Shown here in pieces: positions 35,312-43,473 of a stretch of DNA of 64,000 bases (position 1 is the first letter of the stretch; every line of letters begins with the position of its first letter). The stretch covers positions 260,298 to 324,297 of the forward strand of contig JAEWWU010000013.1 of assembly GCA_023396255.1 (NCBI GenBank), given 5' to 3'. The position numbers were made by a program, and so were the translations under genes. The notes beneath the pieces were generated by a model, which saw only the letters and a list, made by a program, of their open reading frames with translations, searched no databases and was not told where the DNA came from. The stretch is from Bacteroidota bacterium (GTDB lineage: Bacteria > Bacteroidota > Bacteroidia > Bacteroidales > Porphyromonadaceae).

Positions 35312-38300
35312 ATGATGCAAAAAAGAAACTTTTTGACGAGTAGACGCCCTTTGTTGGGCTTCTTGTGTCTCTGCTGTTTGGGCAGCAGTTCTGGCTTGAG
35401 GGCCCAGAAGGTGACCCTGGATGAACGTTTTCAAGTTAAAGTAAATGCCAATGTGTTTTCTGTGCTGGAAGAACCCAATGGGAACATCTTTCTTGCGGGA
35501 GCTTTCTCCAACCAAGGTTCGTTTGGTAATCGTAACGGATTGATGCTTGTAGATGCTCACGGAGAATTTTTGCCGAACTTTGGCGGAGATAATTCCTTTA
35601 TTGAATCGACTTCTTCATCGGGAATAGTGCTTGATATTGCCCCTTGTATGCACAATGGCGAAAAGAAATACATTGTGGTGGGGGACTTCAAAACGTTCAA
35701 TGGAAAACTTTTGACGTCGCCTTATATCGTGCGCCTCAAAGCCAATGGAGAGCTTGACCCTACCTTTGCTCCTCCCCGATTCGGACACCTTTCTGCTTCT
35801 TATTCCACTTATCTTCGCAGGGTGGTGGTCTTGTCCGATGGCAAAATGCTGATTTCCGGTACTTTTGCCCAAGTAAACGACCGTAAGCAGTATGGTATAG
35901 CACGTCTCAATGCCGATGGAACTTTGGACACGACCTTTAAGTGTGGTACAGGCTTTAAGAGTTCGTTTAATACAGTGGAAGATATGGAAGTTCTGCCCGA
36001 TGGCAAGATTCTGGTTTGCGGGTCTTTTACCTCCTTCAACGGTGAGTTTAAGGTAGCGCGTATGGCCCGACTGAATGCCGATGGAACCAGAGATGCAACT
36101 TTCCATTCTCCCGATGTGGCAAAGACGGACTTCTTTCCCAGAGATATGGAGGTGCAGCCCGATGGTAAAATTGTTCTTGCCGGAGATTTTGAACACTACG
36201 ATGGATATGACGGAGGGAGGTACATTGTGCGTCTCAATGCTGATGGTACCATAGATAAGTCCTTTGCCTTTTCGGGAGTGCAAATCAATGAAGATGCCAA
36301 CGCCGGAGCTTATGCCGTTAAGTACATCAATAAGAAATATTACTTGGGTATGGGGAAAGACTTTATTGCTCAGGGCGGTACCCTTTGGCGTCTCAATGCC
36401 GATGGGTCTGTCGATAAAACCTTCCTTCCGGGAAAACAACAACCCGATGGTGATGTTACCGGTCTTTTTGTCGATGGCAAGAATCACCTCTACGTGAGTG
36501 GAACCTTCTCCAATATAGCTTCTAAAAGGCAACCTTACTTTGTTCGCTTCAATGTAGAGAAAGAAAATACGATAGATCCCATTGATATAGATGTAGAATC
36601 AGATACCTCACAGGGGTATAAAGTTCTTTTTAGAACCGATTTTGAGAATGTAACCGTAGACTCCGAACAGGAATCCATTGTTTCGATCAATGGGATTCGC
36701 TGGAGAATGGTCAACTGCTCTATCGAAACCTCTCCTTTTGCCAATATCCCCGAAGGGAAACGTGCTCTCTCTATACGTGCCAACAACGACCCCGACAATC
36801 CTCGGACAAATGCTTGCTTCGAGATGATTGACGATTTTGTTCCTCACAATGCTCCGGAATATTGTATTTATCGCCTTGCAATGAACGGGATAGACGGAAT
36901 ATTGACCGATTCGGGTTGGAAAATAGCTTTCTCCTATGACAGAGGTAAAACGTGGGGGTGGACTCCTTTGATTGTTCCCCGTACTTGTGGTATTGTGGAC
37001 GCTCAATTTCCTCCCAAGGGAGAAAAGAGCCCTATGAGGGTCAAATTCTTTTATGATGGAGAACCTTCGGTCAAAGGACAGCGTCTTCTGTTAGATGATA
37101 TAACTCTCTTTAGCGCTCGTAAATATGGGAACAATGTGCCTACTCGGTTTGCCTTTATCAATATTCACGATGGATATCGTACGCATCTGACTACTTTGCC
37201 CATTAAGATAGATTTTCGCTCCAATCACGGGCTTACCAACCCTGATGATCCTTTAACCGGCTATCCATTTTTCGATAGTTACGTACAGGTTAAATTGGAT
37301 GGAAAACATTACAAAGACTTGCACCGCATAACTCTTATGGATGAGCCCGTGGAGTGGGACTTTGTAATGGAAAATCTCGCTCCCGGAAAGCATACTTTGG
37401 AAATTATCCTTATGAAATTGGATAAAACAGAATACGGTCCCGATAGGTACGCTCTCAAAGCCGACTTCTTTGTAGGCGAAAAAGTTGTCCAGCTCAAGGG
37501 TATAGAAGCTCTGCGCGATGCTGAAGTGGGTAAGATCTACGAGATTACCCCTGCCTCCGGCAATGAAAAAGACAAGATCTATTGCAATCTTTATTCGACA
37601 TACCGCTTTCAGCGAGTGTTGTTCGATGGAAAGGCTTCCATTATGGTTGATGATCCGTATGGGTTTAACCCTTTCAAGGAAGAAGTTCCTCAGAATGGGG
37701 AGTTTGTAGAAAAGATGGTAGGGATCCTCTTGGAACAAAACGGTCTTAAGGTATTTCGATTGACCGAGGCAATGACTTTGGTTGGAAGTAATGACAAGTA
37801 TGTACATAAGGCTCCACAGATTACTGATTTTTCCTCGTTGGCTTCGCAGGAGGTTTTGTCCAAAGAGGAGGGTGCTCTCAAAGTCCTTTCCGGTAAATTC
37901 TCCAAAGAATATTGGAATAAAAGATTTCATCCCGGAACACGTGCTTTGTTTACCGATGGTATTACTTCTCTTCCCATTTATATACTCAATGCCAATCGCT
38001 TGATTAAGTTCACGGGAGAGAGTACTTTCCCCGAAGGAGGACGGCATATATTGACGATAATCACCCGTGATTTCCTAACCGGAGAATATGTTTTTTCTCC
38101 CATTATTTGGCAAAATTTTAGTGGATTGATCGAAGCCTCTGCCGAAGATGGTTTCTTCGTACAGTCGATACCCGGCTTTGTTCGTCTAACGGCTCCGGAT
38201 TCTTGCCGAGTTTCGGTGTTTACGTTGGGAGGGGAAGAGGTGATTCACTGTTCTTTGGATCGAAATAGAGATCTTGCTTTGCCTCAGGGAAACTACATCG

Positions 38301-38353
38301 TATTGATGCAAACCGATAGGCATTTCTTTGTTACCAAAGCAGCCGTTCGCTAA
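35312..38353 (+). CDS. Secreted delta-60-repeat beta-propeller protein with T9SS-type tail
   Basis: 1013-aa exported protein. Signal peptide RRPLLGFLCLCCLGSSSGLRAQ. Residues ~30-410 carry about seven delta-60 repeats of the form PDGKILVCGSFTSFNG...ARLNADGTxDxTF, which fold as a beta-propeller. The middle (CFEMIDDFVPHNAPEYC...) looks like a carbohydrate-binding-like beta-sandwich, and further Ig-like regions follow. The C-terminal ~70 residues (IPGFVRLTAPDSCRVSVFTLGGEEVIHCSL... VLMQTDRHFFVTKAAVR) resemble a T9SS sorting domain lacking the usual YPNP start. Probably a cell-surface adhesin or structural protein; ligand unknown. Confidence 0.85.
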   Translation: MMQKRNFLTSRRPLLGFLCLCCLGSSSGLRAQKVTLDERFQVKVNANVFSVLEEPNGNIFLAGAFSNQGSFGNRNGLMLVDAHGEFLPNFGGDNSFIESTSSSGIVLDIAPCMHNGEKKYIVVGDFKTFNGKLLTSPYIVRLKANGELDPTFAPPRFGHLSASYSTYLRRVVVLSDGKMLISGTFAQVNDRKQYGIARLNADGTLDTTFKCGTGFKSSFNTVEDMEVLPDGKILVCGSFTSFNGEFKVARMARLNADGTRDATFHSPDVAKTDFFPRDMEVQPDGKIVLAGDFEHYDGYDGGRYIVRLNADGTIDKSFAFSGVQINEDANAGAYAVKYINKKYYLGMGKDFIAQGGTLWRLNADGSVDKTFLPGKQQPDGDVTGLFVDGKNHLYVSGTFSNIASKRQPYFVRFNVEKENTIDPIDIDVESDTSQGYKVLFRTDFENVTVDSEQESIVSINGIRWRMVNCSIETSPFANIPEGKRALSIRANNDPDNPRTNACFEMIDDFVPHNAPEYCIYRLAMNGIDGILTDSGWKIAFSYDRGKTWGWTPLIVPRTCGIVDAQFPPKGEKSPMRVKFFYDGEPSVKGQRLLLDDITLFSARKYGNNVPTRFAFINIHDGYRTHLTTLPIKIDFRSNHGLTNPDDPLTGYPFFDSYVQVKLDGKHYKDLHRITLMDEPVEWDFVMENLAPGKHTLEIILMKLDKTEYGPDRYALKADFFVGEKVVQLKGIEALRDAEVGKIYEITPASGNEKDKIYCNLYSTYRFQRVLFDGKASIMVDDPYGFNPFKEEVPQNGEFVEKMVGILLEQNGLKVFRLTEAMTLVGSNDKYVHKAPQITDFSSLASQEVLSKEEGALKVLSGKFSKEYWNKRFHPGTRALFTDGITSLPIYILNANRLIKFTGESTFPEGGRHILTIITRDFLTGEYVFSPIIWQNFSGLIEASAEDGFFVQSIPGFVRLTAPDSCRVSVFTLGGEEVIHCSLDRNRDLALPQGNYIVLMQTDRHFFVTKAAVR

Positions 38354-38419
38354 GTTTTTACAAAAATTAGAATGTAAGCTCCGTTGCTACCAAATGCGGA
38401 GTTGTAAGTGACAGAGGTA

Positions 38420-38450
38420 TTGCACTCCCTTGGGATTGCTGTACCTTTGT
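38420..38450 (+). promoter_or_regulatory. Promoter of the acyltransferase gene
   Basis: TTG (38420-38422), 19-bp spacer, TACCTTTGT (38442-38450): both elements match consensus exactly. Leader of about 30 nt. Confidence 0.7.
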
Positions 38451-38487
38451 TGTATAGTTGTTGTAGCTTTTCCGTATACTTTTGCCT

Positions 38488-39495
38488 ATGAATTCACAGA
38501 GAGATTTGCAGCTCGATCTTTATCGAGGTTGGGCAATGATTTACATCGTTTGCATTATACACGTGCTGTATTGCTTCAAATTGCCCTTGGACTGGAAACC
38601 CTACTTATTGGTCGAAATGCCGGTTATATTTTTTATCGCCGGGGCTTCGTTTCGCTTGGCTCCTCACAAAAAAGGATGGGAGTTGGTTAAAAATAGGTTT
38701 AAGCGAGTGTACCGTCCCTATTACCGATATTTGGTTTTGTCTTTGCTATTTTTGGGAGGATATGCCTTTTTTGTGGGACCGATACAGCGTTGGAGCGAGC
38801 TGGATGTTGTGAAGGCCCTTTTGGCTTTTCAAGTCAAGGGGGTACCCTATGCCTACCACGTTTGGTTTATTCTGCCCTATTTCTTGATTTCCATATCTGC
38901 CAACCAACAAATTGTTTGGCAGAAGCGATTGGGAATGTGGCTCTTTTTGGCTTGTAACTTGCTACTGGCCTTGGGTGGCGATCTTTTGGAGTATCTTTAT
39001 CCCGTGCTTCGAGGAAGCGATTTTTACGAGGCGTTGAAAAACACCATTGTCTATAATCTTTTTTATTGGGTAGGCTACTTTTTTTATCGGCGAGTTAGTA
39101 AAAAGGTGTTGGTAAGGCTGTTGTTTTTCTTTTTTGCTGCTTATTGGTGCACCCGATTCCTTTATCCGCTCAATATGCAGGTGAATAAATTTCCACCCAA
39201 CTTGAGTTTTTTGTTGTACAACGCTTTCTCCCTCTCGCTGTTGTCTCTGCTGTTTTCTTACATCTCTATGAAGCCCTTTCGCTTTGTGAAACTTTGGAAC
39301 GATGAGGGATACAACATATATCTCTACCAAAATTTCTTCTTTATTGTCGGGGAACTGTTGTTGGTGCACTGTTTGCGGATCGATTTTCAGTCGTCTCCTT
39401 ATCTCTCTCTTGTTTTGGGGATCCCTTTACTTTTTGCCTTGGGGTCGATGTTCGGGATGGGATGCCGATTCATTTCCGAGCCTCGTTCTCGGTAG
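38488..39495 (+). CDS. Acyltransferase 3 family integral membrane protein
   Basis: 335-aa polytopic membrane protein with about ten hydrophobic helices. The opening LQLDLYRGWAMIYIVCIIHVLYC corresponds to the acyltransferase-3 first helix (R...D/G...H with the catalytic-type His in IIHV), followed by VEMPVIFFIAGASFRLAPHKKG, VKNRFKRVYRPYYRY and HVWFILPYFLI, all family features. It likely O-acylates a surface glycan (capsule, LPS or peptidoglycan), substrate unknown. The frame opens at TTG 38482; ATG 38488 is the start used. A promoter precedes it and a hairpin terminator follows. Confidence 0.85.
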   Translation: MNSQRDLQLDLYRGWAMIYIVCIIHVLYCFKLPLDWKPYLLVEMPVIFFIAGASFRLAPHKKGWELVKNRFKRVYRPYYRYLVLSLLFLGGYAFFVGPIQRWSELDVVKALLAFQVKGVPYAYHVWFILPYFLISISANQQIVWQKRLGMWLFLACNLLLALGGDLLEYLYPVLRGSDFYEALKNTIVYNLFYWVGYFFYRRVSKKVLVRLLFFFFAAYWCTRFLYPLNMQVNKFPPNLSFLLYNAFSLSLLSLLFSYISMKPFRFVKLWNDEGYNIYLYQNFFFIVGELLLVHCLRIDFQSSPYLSLVLGIPLLFALGSMFGMGCRFISEPRSR

Positions 39496-39578
39496 AGAAG
39501 GAGGAGGTTTGTGCAGCCATTGAGCCCTACGACTTGGAACAAGGGCGTTACCTTGCTTTGCTCGGGGCAAATAAGTGT

Positions 39579-39620
39579 AAAAAGATCTGTATAAGGCTTG
39601 TCCTTGACAGATCTTTTTTT
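39579..39620 (+). terminator. Terminator of the acyltransferase gene
   Basis: AAAAAGATCTGT (39579-39590) pairs perfectly with ACAGATCTTTTT, ending in a run of eight T. The A-run on the other side makes it usable from both directions. Confidence 0.85.
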
Positions 39621-39680
39621 GTATGCTACCCCGGTGCGAATGGAACGAATTGGTGGGAGATTTCTGTTCGTTCGGATAAA

Positions 39681-39792
39681 AGAAAAAATTTGCTTGGACG
39701 GAAGAAAAATTTGTAGGGAATTACCGGAAAATAATTCCCTGCAAATGGGTAATTAGTTCCCTGCTTTTTGCCAATTCTGAGGGAATTGTTTC
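39681..39792 (+). repeat. Dispersed intergenic repeat, copy C (rearranged)
   Basis: TTGGACGGAAGA core (39694-39705), a perfect 9-bp hairpin AGGGAATTA (39715-39723) / TAATTCCCT (39732-39740), then GCAAATGGGTAATTAGTTCC (39741-39760), which is the reverse complement of the last block of copy B (GGAACTAATTACCCATTTGC). The right-hand block is therefore inverted relative to copies A and B, and is followed by TGAGGGAATT, the reverse of the AATTCCCTCA that precedes it there. Confidence 0.78.
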
Positions 39793-39843
39793 TTGTCTCA
39801 TTTCGTTCGGGGAAACAAGGCCTCTTTCCGCTATCCATATTAT

Positions 39844-39874
39844 TTGTTAAGACCGTATTTATTCTTATCTTTGC
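39844..39874 (+). promoter_or_regulatory. Promoter of pnp
   Basis: TTG (39844-39846), 19-bp spacer, TATCTTTGC (39866-39874), an exact consensus. Leader about 33 nt, too short for the RNase III autoregulatory stem known in E. coli pnp. Confidence 0.7.
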
Positions 39875-39913
39875 ATAGATACAGAGAAGAGTAAAAATTA
39901 AATAGAAGAAATT

Positions 39914-42100
39914 ATGCTAAACCCGGTTAGGAAAAGCATCGATTTGGGTGATGGAAGAGTTGTCACCATCGAGACGGGAAAATTGGCCAAGCAGGCCGAT
40001 GGGGCTGTTACCGTAACTATGGGCAACACCGTGTTGCTCGCCACAGTTTGTGCTGCGAAAGACGCTGCACCCGGATGCGACTTTATGCCGCTCCAAGTTG
40101 AATACAAAGAGAAATATTCTGCAATAGGTCGTTTCCCCGGAGGGTTTACCCGTCGTGAGGGAAAAGCGTCCGACTACGAAATATTGACCTGTCGTTTGGT
40201 AGACCGTGCCTTGCGCCCTCTCTTTCCGGACGACTACCACGCCGAAGTTTTTGTAAATATTATTTTATTCTCCTCCGATGGAGAAGATATGCCCGATGCT
40301 TTGGCTGGGTTGGCTGCTTCGGCGGCATTAGCCGTTTCGGATATTCCGTTCAACGGTCCCATCAGCGAAGTGCGTGTAGTACGTGTTGATGGAGAGTTTA
40401 TCATCAATCCTACTTTTGCCCAGTTGGCTCAAGCCGATCTCGATATTATGGTCGGGGCAACCATCGACAACATTATGATGGTGGAGGGTGAAATGAAGGA
40501 AGTACAAGAGCACGAGATGCTTGAAGCCATCAAAGTGGCTCACGAAGCTATTAAGAAACAATGTCAAGCTCAATTGGAACTCTCCGAGGCGGTAGGAAAA
40601 CTTCAAAAGAGAGAGTACTGCCACGAGGAGAATGACGAGGAGCTACGCGCCGCTGTACACGAAGCCTGCTACTCGGAAGCCTATGCTATTGCTACCTCCG
40701 GGACGGACAAGCACACTCGCTCGGATGCTTTCAAAGCCTTGGTTGATCGGTTCAAAGCCAACTTCTCGGAAGAAGAATTGGAAACCAAGTCCGCTCTCAT
40801 CGACCGCTACTACCACGATGTGGAAAAAGAAGCTATGCGTCGCTCTATTTTGGACGAAGGCAAGCGTCTCGATGGCCGTAAGACGACACAAATACGGCCT
40901 ATTTGGATAGAAACAGATTGTTTGCCCGGCCCCCACGGCTCCTCTATATTTACACGCGGAGAAACGCAATCTCTTACAACGGTGACCTTGGGAACCAAGA
41001 GCGACGAGAAGTTGGTAGACGATGTTCTCAATTATACCAAAGAGCGCTTCCTTTTGCATTACAACTTCCCTCCATTCTCCACGGGAGAGGCTCGTCCACA
41101 AAGAGGGGTAGGGCGTAGAGAAATAGGACACGGCAATTTGGCACACCGTGCTCTCAAAGGAATGTTGCCGGAGAATTACCCCTATGTGGTGCGTGTTATG
41201 AGTGATATTCTCGAATCTAACGGCTCTTCGTCTATGGCTACCGTTTGTGCCGGAACCTTGGCATTGATGGATGCCGGGGTACCCATCAAGAAACCTGTAT
41301 CCGGGATTGCTATGGGGCTCATCAGTGAGAATAAGGGGCAGAACTATGCCGTTCTTTCCGATATATTGGGAGATGAAGACCACTTAGGGGATATGGACTT
41401 CAAAGTAACCGGTACTCGAGACGGGATTACTGCTACTCAAATGGATATTAAGGTGGACGGGCTCAGCTATGAGATTTTGGAAAAAGCTCTTGCTCAAGCC
41501 AAAGAGGGTCGTATGCATATCCTCAATTGCATAGAAGAGGCTTTGCCGGCTCCACGTGCCGATCTCAAGCCACACGCTCCGCGCATCGAAACTCTGCGTA
41601 TTGGAAAAGAATTCATTGGAGCCGTTATCGGACCGGGTGGAAAGATTATTCAGGGTATACAAGAGAAGAGTGGGGCTACGGTAAACATCGAAGAAGTGGA
41701 CGGATTTGGTGTTGTGGAAATAAGCAGCAACAATAAAGAATCTCTCGAAGCAGCCCTCAATATGATCAAAGGTATTGTAGCGATGCCGGAAGTGGGAGAA
41801 GTGTATGAAGGAACCATCAGTTCGGTGATGCCCTACGGATGCTTTGTTGAATTCCTTCCGGGCAAAGACGGTCTCTTGCATATCAGTGAAATAGATTGGA
41901 AGCGTTACGAAACTATAGAGCAAACCGAGCTACACGAAGGAGATAAGATTTCCGTTAAGCTCTTGGACATAGACCCCAAGACCGGAAAGTTCAGACTTTC
42001 TCGCAAAGCTCTTTTGCCAAAACCGGAGGGTTATCAAGAGCCGGAACGTCGCCAACGCCCCAATCGGGATCGTGGAGCGGATCGTAAGGATAGGAATTAA
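39914..42100 (+). CDS. pnp: Polynucleotide phosphorylase
   Basis: 3'-5' phosphorolytic exoribonuclease of the RNA degradosome. Two RNase PH domains: DGRVVTIETGKLAKQADGAVTVTMGNTVLLATV at the N-terminus and GKRLDGRKTTQIRPIW... RGETQSLTTVTLG in the second, with the catalytic FPPFSTGEARPQRGVGRREIGHGNLA and DILGDEDHLGDMDFKVTGT. A KH domain (KEFIGAVIGPGGKIIQGIQEKSGA) and an S1 domain (GEVYEGTISSVMPYGCFVEFLPGKDGLLHIS) follow, then a short Arg-rich tail. 728 aa, ATG start, single-gene unit with its own promoter. Confidence 0.97.
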   Translation: MLNPVRKSIDLGDGRVVTIETGKLAKQADGAVTVTMGNTVLLATVCAAKDAAPGCDFMPLQVEYKEKYSAIGRFPGGFTRREGKASDYEILTCRLVDRALRPLFPDDYHAEVFVNIILFSSDGEDMPDALAGLAASAALAVSDIPFNGPISEVRVVRVDGEFIINPTFAQLAQADLDIMVGATIDNIMMVEGEMKEVQEHEMLEAIKVAHEAIKKQCQAQLELSEAVGKLQKREYCHEENDEELRAAVHEACYSEAYAIATSGTDKHTRSDAFKALVDRFKANFSEEELETKSALIDRYYHDVEKEAMRRSILDEGKRLDGRKTTQIRPIWIETDCLPGPHGSSIFTRGETQSLTTVTLGTKSDEKLVDDVLNYTKERFLLHYNFPPFSTGEARPQRGVGRREIGHGNLAHRALKGMLPENYPYVVRVMSDILESNGSSSMATVCAGTLALMDAGVPIKKPVSGIAMGLISENKGQNYAVLSDILGDEDHLGDMDFKVTGTRDGITATQMDIKVDGLSYEILEKALAQAKEGRMHILNCIEEALPAPRADLKPHAPRIETLRIGKEFIGAVIGPGGKIIQGIQEKSGATVNIEEVDGFGVVEISSNNKESLEAALNMIKGIVAMPEVGEVYEGTISSVMPYGCFVEFLPGKDGLLHISEIDWKRYETIEQTELHEGDKISVKLLDIDPKTGKFRLSRKALLPKPEGYQEPERRQRPNRDRGADRKDRN

Positions 42101-42133
42101 CAACAAGCGAGGCAAATTCGTCTCGTAAGAAGA

Positions 42134-42164
42134 TTGTATTTAGAAAAGAGATTGGTATCTTTGT
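42134..42164 (+). promoter_or_regulatory. Promoter of the candidate structured RNA
   Basis: TTG (42134-42136), 19-bp spacer, TATCTTTG (42156-42163), exact consensus. No open frame follows, which points to an RNA gene. Confidence 0.7.
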
Positions 42165-42169
42165 AAGCG

Positions 42170-42390
42170 ATAAAGTAAACCTTTGCTCTTAAGAACACTC
42201 AAAAGGAGTAAGGCTGTTCTTTCGGATTATCCTGCGAATATCTTAAAGAAGCAGTCTTGCGACTGTGAAATATAAGAACTTCGAAACACGAAGTGGACGC
42301 ATAGTCCGAGGATTCTCTCACGGGCTATAAAATGTTTTTCATGTTAAGTTGTTTTTTACTCCTCTGCCGGGTTAGGCAGGGGAGTTTTTT
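42170..42390 (+). ncRNA. Candidate structured RNA, possibly 6S RNA
   Basis: About 220 nt between a consensus promoter and a strong terminator (ACTCCTCTGCC, 42358-42368, with GGCAGGGGAGT and six T). Inside are clear local helices: CAGTC-ttgc-GACTG, flanked by TCTTA/TAAGA, and CTTCG-aaaca-CGAAG, plus possible closing pairs TCGGA/TCCGA. The size, free-standing promoter and terminator, and rod-like potential fit 6S RNA of the Bacteroidales (described as the Bacteroidales-1 motif), which regulates RNA polymerase. The 6S identity is a hypothesis from architecture, not from a matched consensus. Confidence 0.55.
42358..42390 (+). terminator. Terminator of the candidate structured RNA
   Basis: 11-bp stem (one G-U) with a 6-nt loop GGTTA-type, followed by TTTTTT. 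See the RNA entry. Confidence 0.85.
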
Positions 42391-42685
42391 GTTTTCAAAG
42401 TTTCTTTGTAAAGAGCTTTCATTTAGGTTTCATCTCAACAAGACCCTTGTTATACAGGGTAATCCTCGCTCCTCCACTCTGTTCATAATTCGTCAAAAGA
42501 ATGGCACAACCATTTATTTGCCGCTTTTCGTAAGCAAACGCTCACACGAAAAGCGATTGAGCAGGGCAAAATTCCCCATTTTCCAATAAAAAGACAATTC
42601 ATCTTTCTGGCATATCCAAAGGATGAGGAATAAAGAGCAACCTTTCCTCTTTTTCAAGGTATGAAATCCTTCCCAAGCACAGGTA

Positions 42686-42717
42686 TTGCGCGTTTCGCAA
42701 AATAATACTATTTTTGC
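42686..42717 (+). promoter_or_regulatory. Promoter of tRNA-Asn
   Basis: TTG (42686-42688), 20-bp spacer, TATTTTTGC (42709-42717), consensus. Predicted start about 15 nt before the mature tRNA. Confidence 0.65.
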
Positions 42718-42737
42718 ATTCGATTTGTGGAGTGAAG

Positions 42738-42814
42738 GCTTCTTTAGCTCAGTTGGTTAGAGCATCTGACTGTTAATCAGGGGGTCCAAGGTTCAAGTCC
42801 TTGAAGAAGCGCCA
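42738..42814 (+). tRNA. trnN: tRNA-Asn (GUU)
   Basis: Cloverleaf with acceptor GCTTCTT/AAGAAGC, D arm GCTC..GAGC, anticodon stem TCTGA/TCAGG with loop CTGTTAA (anticodon GTT at 42772-42774), T arm CAAGG-TTCAAGT-CCTTG, and an encoded CCA at 42812-42814. 77 nt. Confidence 0.97.
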
Positions 42815-42828
42815 TAAGAAATCCTTGT

Positions 42829-42863
42829 AGCAGTCGCATCACTAAGATGGGGCTGCTTTTTTT
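42829..42863 (+). terminator. Terminator of tRNA-Asn
   Basis: AGCAGTC (42829-42835) pairs with GGCTGCT (42851-42857, one G-U), followed by a T-run to 42863. Confidence 0.75.
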
Positions 42864-42890
42864 ATTCCTCAAGGAACCAAAGAACGATTT

Positions 42891-43451
42891 ATGAACAATT
42901 GCTTCACATTGCACCAATTACAAGCCAACAGTTCTCCGGCTGTATTGGAATCTGTGCGAAAGCTGTACTGCCACTCTTTTCCCCGAGAAGAGAGGCGGGA
43001 TTGGAATGTTTGGCTCAAAATTTTGGAGCAAGACGCTCGCTTTAGAGTTCTATACCTCTCTACCGAATCTTATCCTTTGGCTGGATTTATTTCTCTTTGG
43101 GACTTTGCCTCTCTCGTTTATGGCGAACACTTCGCCATACAACCGGAGCTTCGCAACTCCGGTTTGGGCAGGCAAGTGTTGCAGGTGACTGCCGAGCAAT
43201 TGGGCAACAGACCTCTGGTTATAGAGGTAGAGCCACCCTACACCGAATTTGCTAAAAGGCGAATTGCCTTTTACAAGCGCAATGGCTTTGAAATAGTGCA
43301 AGAAGAGTATTTGCAACCTCCTTATTGGGAAGACAGTCCCCAAGTGCCTCTTTTTTTGATGAGCAATAGGGATGTTTCGGAGTCTGTACTATCCTATGCA
43401 ATCCGATCTATTTACCAAGCCGTTGCCCATCCTTCTTTCCTCAAAAAATAA
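42891..43451 (+). CDS. GNAT family N-acetyltransferase
   Basis: 186-aa acetyl-CoA-dependent transferase of unknown substrate. The acetyl-CoA pyrophosphate-binding loop is HFAIQPELRNSGLGRQVLQ (Q/R-x-x-G-x-G type), preceded by strands LAGFISLWDF and followed by LVIEVEPP and the C-terminal RRIAFYKRNGFEIVQEEY, a classic GNAT ending. ATG start 28 bp after the tRNA terminator; no separate promoter is evident. The last ~25 residues (SVLSYAIRSIYQAVAHPSF) extend past the fold. Confidence 0.85.
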   Translation: MNNCFTLHQLQANSSPAVLESVRKLYCHSFPREERRDWNVWLKILEQDARFRVLYLSTESYPLAGFISLWDFASLVYGEHFAIQPELRNSGLGRQVLQVTAEQLGNRPLVIEVEPPYTEFAKRRIAFYKRNGFEIVQEEYLQPPYWEDSPQVPLFLMSNRDVSESVLSYAIRSIYQAVAHPSFLKK

Positions 43452-43473
43452 TTTAGTTTTCACAATATCTCTT

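Larger units (their letters stand above)
39496..39913. other. Intergenic region before pnp
   Basis: 418 bp without a supported gene. It holds the acyltransferase terminator (39579-39620), dispersed repeat copy C (39681-39792) and the pnp promoter (39844-39874). A 84-residue frame at 39462-39716 overlaps the terminator and has no recognisable product. Confidence 0.6.
42101..42737. other. Non-coding region between pnp and tRNA-Asn
   Basis: 640 bp with no convincing protein gene; an 85-residue frame (42332-42589) overlaps a terminator and is rejected. It carries a consensus promoter (42134-42164), a candidate structured RNA ending in a terminator (42170-42390), and the tRNA-Asn promoter (42686-42717). 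Between 42400 and 42680 I see nothing. Confidence 0.6.

Noticed and set aside
42332..42589. 85-residue frame after pnp
   Set aside because: It overlaps the terminator of the candidate RNA, has no recognisable domain and starts without context.
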